The notes beneath the pieces were generated by a model. That model worked only from the letters and a program-made list of their open reading frames with translations, did not search any database and was not told where the DNA came from. Shown in pieces: positions 1 through 12,518 of a DNA stretch of 64,000 bases. Positions within the stretch are counted from its first letter, which is position 1. Every line of letters begins with the position of its first letter. The stretch comes from Acanthosepion pharaonis. Lineage: Eukaryota; Mollusca; Cephalopoda; Sepiida; Sepiidae. The DNA is taken from the NCBI GenBank assembly GCA_903632075.3, contig CAHIKZ030001194.1, forward strand, positions 377,001-441,000, given 5' to 3'. The position numbers and the translations under genes are program-made.

Positions 1-1180
1 ATACAGTGAACGTTAGTGAAAAATAAAAAGTAGGAGCAGTACTTGTTCAAACCAATTTTGGTTCTCTGAAATAAGCTCATAGTAGAGGACTCTAATTTTA
101 CCATATATGGACCATTCTATGGATGAAAACCAGTCTTTGGTAGCATTTCTGGTGGTTCATTTCACTTCGTCCCTGATTTCGCATGTTCCTTGTTTGTTGT
201 AAAGTATCCATTTTTAATTACCTGTCATAATTCTTCAAGAAACATAAAAAGTATTGTTTTTTATTTTTATGTAGAAGTTAAAGCCTTTCACAAGCTGCTG
301 CAAATAATTTTGAGTGCTTGATTTAGATATTTTGAGTATGTTGACTATCATATAACATTAATTATTTCCAGGTAATGTTTTCATTTGATAACTATCAGTT
401 TGGAGCTATGGGGAATAGATAGTAATGGGAGGTCACCTTTTACACATAAAGTAACTGAAGTTGCTTCTTTTCTTCTATCTTTCAAGTTAATCAATGACCT
501 AAATACATCCCAATTTTGATAGTTTTGTTTCAAAACTTGCATGCTGATTTAACTGTCATTTTTATTTTCCAGTGAAATTAAAACTAACTGTTCCTAATGG
601 TATCTTATGACAAGCACAAAAACATTTTGACCATTCCTACTTAGTTGTTTTGTTCACTTCTATTATCATTTCTCAAACATTTTTCAGCTGAGACTTTGAT
701 GTAGTCTTTGAAAGTTATTTCATTTGTGAATTTTTATGAATTAGTAGTTTTTCTGCTCTAATTATGAAGTAAAGGCTGAGGAAACTGACTCAGCTTTAAT
801 GTGGTCTCTGTGACAGAATTATTGGGAGAAAGATTTTATGTATTCATGGATTTGGCTTAATTGGACTATCATGAGAATACTATTGTTTACTGTTCATTTT
901 GCCTCCTCCATATTTTTCTTTTTTTTTACTTCTTTTTTTCTGAGAGTTTTTTTACTCTATACTAGTCACTCCTTTTTTCTTTCTCTTCAGTTAGGGTTTT
1001 CCAATTTTCTGTCAGTTCATGTACATGTTTAAATTAGGAACATTAAGTAAACAATATATTCCAAAATTAATGACTATAAATAAGAAATTATTAATCTCAC
1101 ATGTGGTTATTTAATCAAACAATGTCAAGACAAAAATGAAAAATTTTTCCATATCTGCATTTTTAAAACAATTAAAAATT
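1..1180. other. AT-rich non-coding sequence, no feature recognised
   Basis: Only short chance frames and T-rich tracts are present. I found no splice-bounded exon in the phase needed upstream of gene A's first visible exon. This is probably an upstream intron or 5' flank of gene A. Confidence 0.5.
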
Positions 1181-1189
1181 GCATTACTT

Positions 1190-1410
1190 GGACTGTTATC
1201 CTCATCTTCATTGACATATTCAAAATGGCTGTTGATAGGAATTTTGAACCAAACCCTTTATTTCATCCACCAGTGTAGATCTAGTTCCATGTGCTCTTCC
1301 AGATGCTTCAGTTATTTCCTTTTAACTCAACTCTCCAAGTTTTGGTTGTGGCCTGGTATTGAACTCGCAACTTTGGGTCTAATCAACAACATTATCCACT
1401 AGGCCATGTG
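1190..1410 (-). repeat. tRNA-derived SINE copy
   Basis: Read on the minus strand, the right end has an RNA polymerase III A box (TGGCCTAGTGG, plus coordinates 1396-1406) followed about 30 bases later by a B-box-like GAGTTCAATACC (1355-1366), as in a tRNA-headed SINE. The body (about 1190-1345) is similar to 35850-36045, including the shared TCTAGTTCCATGTG and an ATCCTCATCTTTGTTG-like block. The copy is too diverged to be a functional tRNA gene. Confidence 0.65.
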
Positions 1411-1849
1411 TCATTGAGGACATCTGTGTATGAATTTTGGGGACTTATAAACCTAACGTCTCTGCAAATAATTTTTTTACCAGTGCTCATATTGTAATTT
1501 TTTCTGTTGCATTTTTTTTTTTTTTTTTTTTTTTTGCAATTCTTGTTGTTATTCATTGCTTTTCTCTAACATTTCTTATTACTGGTTCCCATATTGTATT
1601 CATATCTATGCTTGGTCAGCTCAGGAGATTTTTGTGGCCTAGCATATGTGCTGATTCCTTTGAAATGTAAGTAAATTTGAACTTTTTGTATTTTACTAAT
1701 ACAAAGAAAGCTCATTTTACTACTTTTTTTTTTATTTGGATCTGCAATCATTTTCACTTAGAAGAACCTTTTATATTCAGTACAATTTTTTTGTCTAAGA
1801 ATTGGATGAATTTTATATAGTTATTGATTTTTTTTATACTTATGTACAA

Positions 1850-3300
1850 ATATGGGTTAAATCTATAAAAACACAATACCTAATGTTTAAAATGAATTTT
1901 TAATAATAAAAAAATCTTTTTTTGAAGCTTTTATTTTAGTTTTAATTTGAAGCTGAGAGATTAAATTTAATATTTCCAATAAACAAAATACTATGCTGTA
2001 TTTAAAAACTAATTTAAATTGATTGGAAGTCATTGTTTTTTGAAATTTCTAAAATTTTTGAATTTTGCACCATTTTTAGCAAAGTGTTATAAAAATGTAA
2101 ATCTCTTTATTAAAAAATACTCCAAAAATAAAATACTTTCTGAAACTTTATTTCAAGAATATTAGCTGATTTAAAGTATAATTAATCTGATTTGCAACAA
2201 CTATTGTATTTTTTTAAGTTTAATATATCACAGAAATGCATTTTTCAATTCAATGGTAGCTTGTTTATTTATGTTGACAGGTTTTTAACACCTCTGTGAC
2301 ATTAGATTGTTATCTAATGTTGTTCTACTGGGGCTTTTAACTTAAAAAATAATTGAGGAATATAATGCAAACACCTTTTAAGTACTCTGTAATTTTAAAA
2401 ATTCAAGAAAATATTCTCCATAATGTTTTATTGAATTTTAGAGTATTTGGGCTCTAAATTTATTATAGGTGTCACTCTTATTTTCTGGCAGTGCTATATT
2501 TGGGTGACCATATCAATAAAATTCGGCAAACTTTTGCACATATAAAAACAGTTAAAAATTCTTTTAAAAATATTCGGAAGTATCAGATAAGCTTTACAGT
2601 ATTTGATTAGTAAATATAGGTTTACTTTTACTTTCCTAAGAGTTACACCATTGAAACTGAATTTTAAAAGATTTAAGAATATTATAAATTATTCTAATTA
2701 AAATTTGAAAAATTCATTTTTCATTGAAAAATTTTTTTTTTTAAGTATTATTTTCATAAAAGTAATTAAAAGCATCTTAGTTTTATTGTTTTTTCTACTT
2801 TTTGATTCAGATTTTCAGTAAAATTAAAAAAACAAATTGGTAATTGAAATTCCCCAGAGAATTCTGCTTTTAACTAATCACTAAAAATTATCACACTGAA
2901 TTTCTCAAATTTTCATAAAATTAAGTAAGGGAGTGAAACACGTGTATGAAAAAAACAAATTACCAAGATTTTCTAATAAAAAAGATTTCTAAAATAATTT
3001 CATTAATTTGTGAATAAGTCTGAAAATTTCATTAAAATCTGACAATTGAGTTTTACAATAATTTCCAAATTGAGGTGTCTTTCATTGCAAAAGATGCTAA
3101 AATTTGCTGTTTAAACGTAGTTCATCTGCTGATGCAAGAAAAACAAGGTTTTTAATCAAAATTTCAAAAAGGAGTAAAAAATTTAATTAAATACTAAAAA
3201 ATACTTTGATTTTTCTCTTAATAATAACAAAGATTTTGACTATGTTTTCATTATGTTTGGAGCATGTTTCCATCAGAGTATGCTAATATTTTTTTTTTTT
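1850..3300 (+). repeat. Copy 1 of an unnamed AT-rich repeat (family R)
   Basis: Several blocks match 59.55-63.15 kb in the same order: GAAGCTTTTATTTT...ATTAAATTTAA...TTTCCAATAAACAAA (about 1925 vs 59585); a CAGAAATGCA-containing block (about 2230 vs 59745); GATTAGTAAATATAG (about 2605 vs 60095); and GCAAGAAAAACAA...TTTTTAA.CAAAATTTC followed by TTAATAATAA (about 3135 vs 62993). No coding sequence is recognised inside. It may be a non-autonomous mobile element. Confidence 0.6.
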
Positions 3301-3314
3301 TTTTTTTTTAGTGA

Positions 3315-3590
3315 TTTCATGGTGGTACGTAGTTAAATAGCAGTACAGACTGATGTCTCTAGCCATGATTGGCAATCAGTGTAGGAGAAGGACAACTCTG
3401 AATTCAAAACCGGATGTGGCCCTGATGGGATACATACTTGAACTGTAACTAAGGTCCATTAAGCATAGTTGCAGCATAGACCACAGTTTGGCTCTGTGAG
3501 TGTTGAACAAATGCAAATGGGCCTGCTTGGAAATGAGCAGCCATGCTGAAGATGAGAAATCCTACTGATTTGCAGTGTGCCTTCAAGTTA
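3315..3590. repeat. Interspersed repeat shared with 18.48-18.68 kb
   Basis: The string GTAAATAGCAGGACAGACTG at about 18513 has a close counterpart here (TTAAATAGCAGTACAGACTG, about 3333), followed in both by a similar TCTAtAGCC...TGGCAA segment. It is less AT-rich than the surrounding intron. The copies are diverged and short, and the family was not identified. Confidence 0.5.
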
Positions 3591-3754
3591 TAAGAACTCT
3601 AGAATTTATATGAATCAGAAATGTGACATATTATTATTTCTATGAAGTAGGATGTGATATAATCCTTAAAGTTTCACAGTTTCCTTAGTCAACTGGTTTA
3701 TATAAACCTGAAAGATCTAAAAGAAAAGTCTGAAAATTTTTTTTTCTTCTTCAG

Positions 3755-3826
3755 GTGAAGGAAAGCAGAAAAAAATGGAAAAAGAAAAGTTGCTGGAAGC
3801 AGAAAACACTGAACTTCCAGGAAATG
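3755..3826 (+). CDS. Gene A, first visible coding exon (24 residues)
   Basis: A pyrimidine tract ends in TTCTTCTTCAG before the exon, and the donor is ATG|GTAACT. The exon is symmetric (phase 1 at both ends), so skipping it would not shift the frame. It encodes a very charged segment, with KQKKMEKEK followed by LLEAENTELPGN. The internal ATG in this segment could only be a start for a short isoform; the open frame into the acceptor and the phase-1 entry argue for upstream exons. Confidence 0.7.
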
Positions 3827-4600
3827 GTAACTTGATTTTAATCTTTGATATAAGGCAAGCATAGTTTTGCATTGCCATTTATTACACTTAATTATACCTT
3901 GAAAATTGTATTAATGTGTAGATTTAACTTTCTCCTTTACTCATTGATTCATCAGTAATTCTCAGTTACAACTATCTTTATTGACAGTGAAATAAAAATA
4001 GTAAATTCTTAGTATTCTGTTTATAAATCACTGCTATTTTGGTGTGTCATATTGATTGTTATATTAGAGATGGTGCTAAAATGAGTAGATTCTGTTAATT
4101 TTATTTGCTCATTCTTTCATCATTGTTTAACGTTTTCCATCACTGACAAGTTTTAGATAGCTTTGATTTTGGTGACATAAAATATGTTGTTAAGCTAGTT
4201 GGTAGCTACCAATAAAATGGAGGTTATCAGTTACTTTGATTAATATAGCAAACATAGTTAACAATTACATTCTAGTTAAAGAAATAGTTTATCAATTTTA
4301 AATTTTAATAATCAATTTAATAAATTTTGGAAAGGACCACCCAATACTGATTTAGCAGAAATTATCAAGTGTTGCATTTGGATTTTACAAAAATATTTTA
4401 TGGAATTCAATTAAAATTTGTAATGAAATTTCGAAAAGGCTGTAGGTTTTAAATAATTTTAAAAATATTTTAAAATAAAGACATGATTCACTTTCATCAT
4501 TAAATGATAAAGTTGTAAGTAATAAATATTGTATGAATTAATTGGGGATTGATAACAACTATTGGGAAATTTGATGCCAATCAACACTTAAAACTTTTTC
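3827..4600. other. Start of intron, no feature recognised
   Basis: AT-rich sequence after the gene A donor at 3827, without recognisable coding or repeat content. Confidence 0.5.
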
Positions 4601-5010
4601 TGTCTTCTATGTTTCTTCAGGAAGTAGGGTCATAGCTCTCCACATTTTCCTCTCTTCTGTTGTTTGAACTAATATTTGTTCATTTACAATTCCTTTTTGT
4701 GGGATTTGTTTTGCCATCTATTCACCCAAACTTACGAGAGAGTTTTCTTGCTGCTTTCTTCTGTTTTGCCTTTAATGTACCTTGTGAATGTTAAATTTTC
4801 TAAGCTTTCTTTATTCAAGTCCCAAGAATTTCATCTAATTCTTTCAAATTGTTAGCAGCAATTTCTTTGTAGTTCCAGTTTTTCTTAATACTCCTTCATT
4901 TTTCACATGTTTTGTTTATGGCATTCTCACTATTTGTCAGTAGAACTATATATTTGTCGCTTCAAGTCGTTTTTATCTGTGACACTATTGTCCAGCATTC
5001 ACCTGCCATA
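4600..5010 (-). mobile_element. LINE 3' fragment (same family as 37.2-37.9 kb)
   Basis: The plus sequence parallels 37260-37570: CTCTCCAC...TTCC near the left, CAAGAATTTC...TTCTTT, CATGTTT near the middle, and the shared CCAACATTCAC/CCAGCATTCAC at the right. In the 37 kb copy this region encodes, on the minus strand, the C-terminal tail typical of endonuclease/RT LINEs. This copy is badly decayed and has no open frame. Confidence 0.55.
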
Positions 5011-5329
5011 ATTAAACTTTTAGAAACAAAATACTAAAGGAGACCACTCAATACTAAGTGAATTTTCTTGTGTAACCTCATAAATGAAAAGGTGGAGAAA
5101 ATATGATTTTTTTAAAGAATATAAAATATTTTCAGAAAATGTCATTCAAATGGTTTCTTTTCAACTATGTGACAATAATCTCTATTGTTAGTGCAGTTGT
5201 TTATTAATTACTTTGTTGCCAGATGTTCTTTTATCTAAAAAAATCCATTAAGATGGATAGATGGTAAGCAGAGAGAGAGAGAAAATAGTTATGTTATTAA
5301 TGGTAGAAGAGTGCTGAAAATGTTTATAC

Positions 5330-5685
5330 TGTTGTGTATTGACAGCAGTGAATAATCTTAGCTTGAATTTTTCTCATGGCCAGCAATTGCCAGTCATTTT
5401 GGTTCAGCAATGAAAGACTTCAACACAGAATTTAAACTTAACTATTTTTATTAATCATGTCGACATGTACTTTATCTAACTATCCAGTGGGCGAGCTGTT
5501 TCGGACATGAAAGAGTACATGTCTACATCATTTGACAAGTAAGAAACAACTTGCTGAAAGCTTTTCTTCTAACTCATTCCTATGCTAGCTCACCCAATCA
5601 GAATCGACTTACCTGTTATGGTTCACATCTGATCCCAGCTGTCAACCTCTGGAAGTCAGAGTTGAGATCAACTTCCTCTAAAAAT
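5330..5685 (-). repeat. 3' LTR of the outer element
   Basis: Direct copy of 8829-9174. Shared landmarks include AACTATTTTTATTAATCATG, ACATGTACTTTATCT, TAAGAAACAACT and ATCAACCTCTGGAAGT-like strings in the same order and spacing. The right edge is uncertain by about 10 bases because the two ends diverge after CTTCCTCT. Confidence 0.7.
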
Positions 5686-6912
5686 AATAATCTGCTAATC
5701 TATTATTTAACATACCTAACCTGATCATTAAAAAGATTCATTTATGAATTTTACTTATATTACTCTAAAATACCCTTTACTCTTTTGTGTTTGCAAAGTG
5801 TACTCCTTACATTTTTTCTTCATTGGACCTCGGTCACAAGACCCCTCCGACATGCATATATACCATTCTTGAAAAAGAATAAACACAAACAACAAAACTC
5901 TGATCAGTTTTTTCATGCTTCACAAACAATTGCAATTCTGCAATCTGATATTCCTGAGGAGAAAAAAATTTCTTGCCTCTTCACTTGAGGCTACATGAAA
6001 TGTACAAATAATTCACAGAAAAAATACTGGTGCAAAAATGACACAATACATGACGAAAACCCCACACCACAGCATCAACCAATTTCATAACTGAGCCATG
6101 TCATTACCACCTAAATTTTACACTTTAAATATATTATGATCTATTCTTATTTCCCACTCACAGTGACATGGTACACATATCACCCTATTTATTCAACCAC
6201 AACCAATTAATTACTTTATTATTTGTGCATTACCAGATTTACTTGAACAAATCTTGACAAATTTACAACCATTAATTTTCTATAATTACTATTATTAATC
6301 ATTTGCCTTTGTGTTTCAAAACTCAACTCGCATCATCTCAATTCCTTCTGCCCTTGACTTCCTCCACGGGGTAAACAACCACATCTACTCAGCATCTGCT
6401 AACTAATCCATTATTGGCTTTACCATGGTTACAAGGGGTTTCTTCCCTTAGTTGTATACTACAACCTGGCATCCCACAAGCCACCTGAACAGTTCTTTTT
6501 AGTTATCAGAGCCGTTCCTCAGATCCGGGGAGTATCCTAGAATATACTCATCTTCTATGAATACTTCACAGCTTACAGTTCCCATTTACTATCAACATTG
6601 TCTGGTTTCCCTATCTACATAGCCAGGTGTGACAATTACTGAAACAGCAAACCCCCGCCCCAGAACACAGACCCAAACACATTCGGAAATCCAAAATTAT
6701 GCAAGCCAAATCTACTTATTCCCACAAACAATGAATTAACTTAATTTTTCCACAAAAAATTAACTCACAAAATTCACCAATTAACAACTTGATTCTTCAA
6801 CCAATGAAGACAAAAGGACACACACGGCGCTTAAAGAATTCCACACACTGTTACAGAAATTAACAAAATGCTCATTTGTCAGTTAATTACAATTAACAAA
6901 ATAATTCTAAAC

Positions 6913-7142
6913 TGTTGTAACTGAATTATTAAAAACAACAATAGAAAACTGGAATTAGTTTAAGTTTATTACCTTTTGGTGCAGGGAAACATAATGTAGA
7001 ATAGAAAATAGGGAAGAGAATTTTTAGCTGTGAATGACTGTTTTCATCAAATGCTTCTTCTGCTACTGCACCTCCTCTTGATGAAGGAGTATTTTAATGT
7101 CTTTTATCCAAACTTGTAGGGAAATATTCTCCCCCCCCACAC
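6913..7142 (-). repeat. 3' LTR of the inner element
   Basis: Direct copy of 8089-8322, broken at its right end by a C-run and a short (CA)n expansion (7131-7150). Confidence 0.75.
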
Positions 7143-8088
7143 ACACACACTTTGAGATTTCACCTCTTCTGGAGGCCATCCCTCTTTCTTTGGGGATCTA
7201 AGTCCAGGATTTCTGTTGGACTTCTTTTTTTTTTTTTTTTTTTACACTAGTCCTTTTAGTAAAAATTTTCTATTTTCTATTGTTACATTCTTTGGTTACT
7301 TTCTGGAGGGTTAAATTAGTATCTTACTCAAGTCTTGTCTTAGAATTCAGGCATGAATTCCAGTGTATTTATTTGCTGTAAGGCCCTGGACAAAAATTAA
7401 ACATTTTGGTGCTTAATTTATCGAGTTTGAATTTCTCACATTAATGATTAACTACCGTAGCATACGTTAAGTAGTCTTCATGCTCCTTCTTTTACTAAAT
7501 TCAAATAATTCCAATGGGTGTTAAAAAGTGAGCTTTTTTCATTGAATATGTTTTTAATAACAGAATTGTCTTTTCAAATGTGATATCTGCAGGTTTCTTA
7601 GGAAGTATGTCATTTACATATTTCTCGTGTTCCACAGGTCCTAATTTTTGTAGCAGTAACCAAACTTTTCTTTCATCTGTCTATCAAAGACAATCTTATT
7701 TAAATACATCTTCATAATGCCTATAATATGAGGAAAAAGGATTATAATTGAATTCACAAATAGAATTTGCAATAGAATCTTTAGTAATTACAGTTCTTTG
7801 TTATCCGATTTTTTAAAAAAATTTTCAACATTTCTTCATATTGTTGGTTCTGGTATTCCTGCAGTTGTTGTTGGTTTAAACACATTTCATGCTGTGTTTT
7901 TGCTGTTTTAATAGTTCAAGCATTAGTTATAAATTCCTCCATACTGACAGACATTTTTTTTTTTTTCAAGTCAGAAGAAGAAAAAAAAATCCACTGTACC
8001 TTTTATTCCAGCATGCTTTTAGAGTTCTTTTCATTGTTAACTTGTTTTTAGTCCCTCTTAAAAAATTTTGCTCTTTGTGTCGCCAAAC

Positions 8089-8322
8089 TGTTGTAAATGA
8101 GTTATCAAAAACAACAATAGAAAACTGGAATTGGTTTAACAACATGTTTATTACCTTTTGGTATAGAGAAACATAATGTAGAATAGAAACTAGGGAAGAA
8201 AATGTTTAGCCATGAATAACTGTTTTCAGTAAAAGCTACTGCTCCTCCTCTTGATGTAGTATTTTTGTCTTTCGTCTAATGGCTGAGTCCAGACTTGTAA
8301 GGGAATATTCTCCCTCACAACA
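8089..8322 (-). repeat. 5' LTR of the inner element
   Basis: 234 bases, TG...CA on either strand reading, with the TAAAC duplication directly outside the right end and the primer-binding-like TGGCGACA directly inside the left end. Confidence 0.75.
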
Positions 8323-8828
8323 TAAACTTTTGTAAAAACAAAAATCAGCTTCTCACTAAAATGTTTCACCAAAATTAACACTGTTATATCAGTGTGTATG
8401 CATGAGTGTTCACTGTTCATACTGTGTCCTTTATTTTTTTATTTTTCTATTTGTCCTTTTTTTGTAACTTTTTTCTTGTCTGTCCATCAAAATTTGTTCA
8501 ATCTCACATGGTACAAAACTAGTCTGCTTAGACATTTTACTTTTTTTTCCTCCTCGATTCTTTTTCATCATTATTTCTTATGTTGGCTTGTTTAGATATG
8601 TATGTATGAGCATTTAGAAAATAGTAATATCATTGTACTTAGTTTCTTTTTATTTTTTCTCTGCCCTTGTGTCTTGATTACTTTTTTCTTTTATTTCTTA
8701 TTCTCCTTGTTGAGTCTTCAATGTGAACATTTTCTCTGCACTTTTCCACATTGTGTCGTAACCCTCGTTCTGCACCCCCCCCCCCCACCATCCTGGGAGA
8801 TCTTGGACACGGCACCAATTTGATAAAA

Positions 8829-9174
8829 TGTTGCATGTTGACAGCCATGAATAATCTCAGCTTGGCCTTTTCTTTTGGCTGATGCCCACTAGTCATTTTA
8901 TGTTTGGCAATGAAAGACTCCAATACAGAGAATTTTAAATTAACTATTTTTATTAATCATGTCAACATGTACTTTATCTCCTTTGCTCGGGAGATGTTTT
9001 AGATATGAAAGAAGACATGTATACATCACTGGTAAGAAACAACTCACTGTTACCTTTTCTTCTCTTTCCCATGCTAGCTCAGCCAGTCAAAATCTACTTC
9101 CCTATTATGGTTCGTATCTGACCCCAGCCATCAACCTCTGGAAGTTTGAGCCCAGATACACTTCCTCTTTAACA
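8829..9174 (-). repeat. 5' LTR of the outer element
   Basis: About 346 bases, direct copy of 5330-5685. The sequence just to the left (minus-strand downstream) carries TTGGTGCCG, as expected next to a 5' LTR. Confidence 0.7.
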
Positions 9175-9479
9175 ATACATGTTAACAGCAAATATCACTA
9201 CAAAAATGATTACACTGTAATAGAGATAAAGAACTGAATTTGTTACAGTTGATGCCTTATTAAAAAAATTTAATTTATTCATTTTTATTTTTTTATTCAG
9301 AATGTTTTATCAATTAAAATGTAATTTAAGTATTGTTACAATTTACATTACGCTTTTCTTTAATAATCCAAGTTTTTAATAATGATTAATTTTAACTTGA
9401 GATTTTGTGTTTGCATATGAGAATGGACTAAAGTGTTAAAATGAGAAAAAGAGCTTGAAATTGATGTGTGTTAATTACA

Positions 9480-9960
9480 TTTAATTACAATTTTTTGAGT
9501 GAAAGAATGAGAAAAAGAAAAACATTATTGAGGAGAGAGAACAATTAAAAAAATAGGAATTAAAACCAAAGATAATGATTGATATTACATTTAAATTTTT
9601 GAAGATTAAAGTTGACTGGAAAGCAAGTATCTGGAAAAGAGTTTCCCTTGATGAGAAGTGCAAGAGAAGAAACTATTAGTATAGAAATTATGGTTACATC
9701 TAGTCATTTTAACTTACCAAAGAGGAAAGCTCATCAGAACAATTACCATAAAAATATTTACAGAAAAGGCACAGGAGGTGAGGTCAGAATTAATAACATT
9801 GGTGATTCTTCTTTTGATTTTATCAAGAATCTCTAAATAGATAGCAGAAGCACCATACCAAATATGGCAGTAATATTTAATGCAGGGATGAATGTAGATT
9901 AATAAATGTGTCAGATAGATTCTGTTGTCTAGATATTTATCTTTTGCAATATTGTCCATT
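9480..9960 (-). mobile_element. LINE 3' fragment (C-terminal part of ORF2)
   Basis: Minus-strand translation gives a piece of a LINE ORF2 C-terminus (YLEILDKIKRRITNVINSDL; then FYGK/NELSS-like and LP..RSF-like patches). It aligns well with 25060-25510, which belongs to the longer LINE copy there. The copy is 5'-truncated, as usual for LINE insertions. Frames are broken. Confidence 0.7.
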
Positions 9961-12518
9961 TATGCAGTTATATCACTATAACTGCATAAAGCAGTAGTTT
10001 AGTTTTCACAATGACTGCTTTCAGCTTATCTGTAAGTAAATGAATTTTCCTATCCAAGTGTGTGTGTGCAATATCTTTTTCTTTATCCCTTTGTTCTCTT
10101 CAAATGCATTTTCAACTCTTTACCTTTTAATAAGCTTTCATTCTATGCTTTTGTGTGTTCGGAAATGGTGCATGTAATCCTTGCTACTTTTAAACTTCTA
10201 TTTTAATATTTTACAATATTAATTGTTACTGCTCTAACATAAAGAGTAAAGTTTTCTCTTATATTTGTTCATACTTTATATGGTAGAAAGTAAACATTTT
10301 GATATTCATTATTTTCTCATTTTCTCATTATTTCAATGATATTTCACAATATATCCACATTACAACATTTCGATCTGTTTTTTTTTAAAATTACACTTTT
10401 AAAAGACATACAAAAGTAACAGAAGTTTACAGTTAATACTGTTTCAGTAAATTATAGAATTATGAATTTCTTAAAATTTTTTTTTAATGTTGTATGTTTA
10501 AAAAATGTTTAGTACATTAAAAATTAGTGGAGTATTATTAATTCTTCACATATTCATATTTGAATGGAATTTATAATTTTTGCATGAGCAAAACTACATG
10601 TGCTCTTGCTGCTAATGTAATTGAAAATAAAGCATGCTAAATATAAAATATACAGCAGACATTTTTTATTGTTGATAATTTCATGCTTCTAGAAATATCT
10701 GTTTTTATGTAGAGTTTCTTTATAATTTCTATTATGTGTATGAGAATTATCTTTTAGATAAATAATTGTTAAATGAATTTAGATTTTATTGCAAAGTCAC
10801 CATCAAATATTTCTGCTCTGGCAATCTTTAATCTCAGTGATAGATATGGTTATTTCTATAATGGGTAACTATAGAAACATACGTCTCAGGAGGTGTGATG
10901 TGTTGGTGTCATGAGGAGTGAACGAACTTTTCGTAATAAATTTGAAATATTGATCAATCATTGTTGGAGCATTTAACCCATGTCTGGGCATCATGACCAA
11001 ATGAAAAGTGCATGGATCCAAGTTTTTGCATGCATAACCACAGGAACTCAAGTAATAACAAAGCTATATGCGATTGACTGTGAAGGTCACCAGAGGTCAT
11101 TGAAGAGCATGCCATTTCCAGCTAAATGGAGTAAGCTATGAAATACAAAAATGATTTAATCTTGGAGGTCATTGGATGGAGAATTATTTTGTGACTTTTA
11201 TGGCCTGTATTGCAGCTAAACAATTACATTTTCTCTGGAGGTAATCAATAGTCAATTTTGGATTAAAGTAGCTTTTGAAAAAATTCAAAGAAAAGAAATT
11301 TTAAAGAATTTAACAGAAAGTTTAATTTTTTTTTTCTCTTTTGTTAGTAAAACCTTGTGCAAATGTAGCAAAGGAAATAATAGCTTACCTCACTGAACAA
11401 AACACCTGCATATTGCATGCTGAAAGTTAAGAGAAAAATAAACAAAAAATCTCTGAACTTTGTTTTCCACCTCTTGCATAGCTTGGCAGCTTATGCAAAT
11501 TTTATTTGACCAATTGTGAGCATTTCAAGTTTATAATCTTTTGGATTTGCAGCTGAAGATGACTGTTTTTTTGCATGTGTGATGGAGTAGTTGATACCAG
11601 CAACTTTTGGTTCTTTCGATATATCTTTCTGCTACAGTAGACCTAAAAAATGAAAATGTTTACAGAGAAAAATATTAAAAAAAATGACCCAAAACTAGCA
11701 GTGTCTCTGAGTGAGACTTTCTTGCTTCAAAGAATGATACAGTAAAAGAAATAAGCTCAAAGCTGTTGCAATAGATTTCTAAGTCATCCTTCTTCTCAAG
11801 TCCAACATTATGCAATGAGACTTTCCTATTTGTCAAGCAACTTCTTTCACATATCAACTAACTTAACTAATTGGGTAGGTATCAAAGAGGACATATCCAT
11901 TCTCTGCATTCCAATAAGCTTCCTCTTTGAATTTCAATTCTCACTCATACTCAGCTGTGGCCATTAATAAGGCATTAAGACAAAGTTCAGACTGATTTTT
12001 CTCTATACTTTTCTCTCTTTTGGTTTAATACCCTTTACCTATTGGCATCTTGGAAGAAGAACTAATCTTGCATATCCAGAAACTCTGTCAACCTTAGCAG
12101 ACTGCATCATTTATTTTGTTTTGAATATCAATCAGTATATTTTTATAGTAAGTTACTTTTTCATTTGTAAATAGCATATTTTCCCCATTTGTTATGTTGT
12201 GTAAGAAGGAATATATTAAGGAACATTTTTTCCTCTATTATTATATTTTAAGTTATTTTTCTCTGAGAAGCATCAGTATCCCTACTAGTGAAACATTTTA
12301 TCTTTAAAAAATTCAAACTGGAATTGTAAAATTCATATTAATATAATCCAGTATATGTCATAACACCTTAAAAATTGAGGATTTTCTTCAAACTTGATAA
12401 ACTGTTTACACTTTTAATACATATTGAAATTATAGATAATTTGTCATTAAGTTGGGATTTGTTTTATAATTAATTAATCCCTATTTTGCAGGTAGAAAAT
12501 AGTTTAAAAATAGTTCTA
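9961..12518. other. Intronic AT-rich sequence, nothing recognised
   Basis: I found no convincing coding frame, terminal repeat or tRNA-like box. The less AT-rich part at 10870-11150 could be an old repeat but I cannot place it. Confidence 0.45.

Larger units (their letters stand above)
6913..8322 (-). mobile_element. Inner LTR retroelement nested in the outer one (1.41 kb, TRIM-like)
   Basis: The LTRs are 6913 to about 7142 and 8089-8322. Shared landmarks: AAAACAACAATAGAAAACTG, TTTATTACCTTTTGGT, AACATAATGTAGAATAGAAA, and a GGGAAATATTCTCCC-like end. A perfect 5-base duplication TAAAC flanks the element (6908-6912 and 8323-8327). On the minus strand, TTTGGCGACACAAAGAGC follows the 5' LTR at once, which looks like a primer binding site. 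The roughly 950-base interior has no pol genes, so mobilisation would need proteins from another element. Confidence 0.78.
5330..9174 (-). mobile_element. Outer LTR retroelement (non-coding, about 3.8 kb)
   Basis: Two similar direct repeats of about 350 bases bound the element (5330 to about 5685, and 8829-9174). Read on the minus strand, the LTRs run TGTTA...CA. Just inside the 5' LTR is a primer-binding-like TGGTGCCGTGTCC after TTTATCAAAT. A 4-base duplication ATAC flanks the element (5326-5329 and 9175-9178). Internal sequence carries no recognisable gag or pol, so this is either a non-autonomous element or an eroded one. It holds a second LTR element (6913-8322). It lies antisense in gene A's 11.4 kb intron. 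Confidence 0.68.

Noticed and set aside
838..1032. Open frame of 64 codons rich in Phe
   Set aside because: It is a translation of T-runs in AT-rich DNA with no domain, splice sites or homology.
1355..1410. A and B boxes that might mark a tRNA gene
   Set aside because: The folded cloverleaf cannot be completed and the sequence continues into a repeat body, so it is a SINE head.
5330..9174. Reading the 5.3-9.2 kb repeats as simple segmental duplication
   Set aside because: Terminal TG/CA, primer-binding-like sites and flanking duplications fit LTR elements better.
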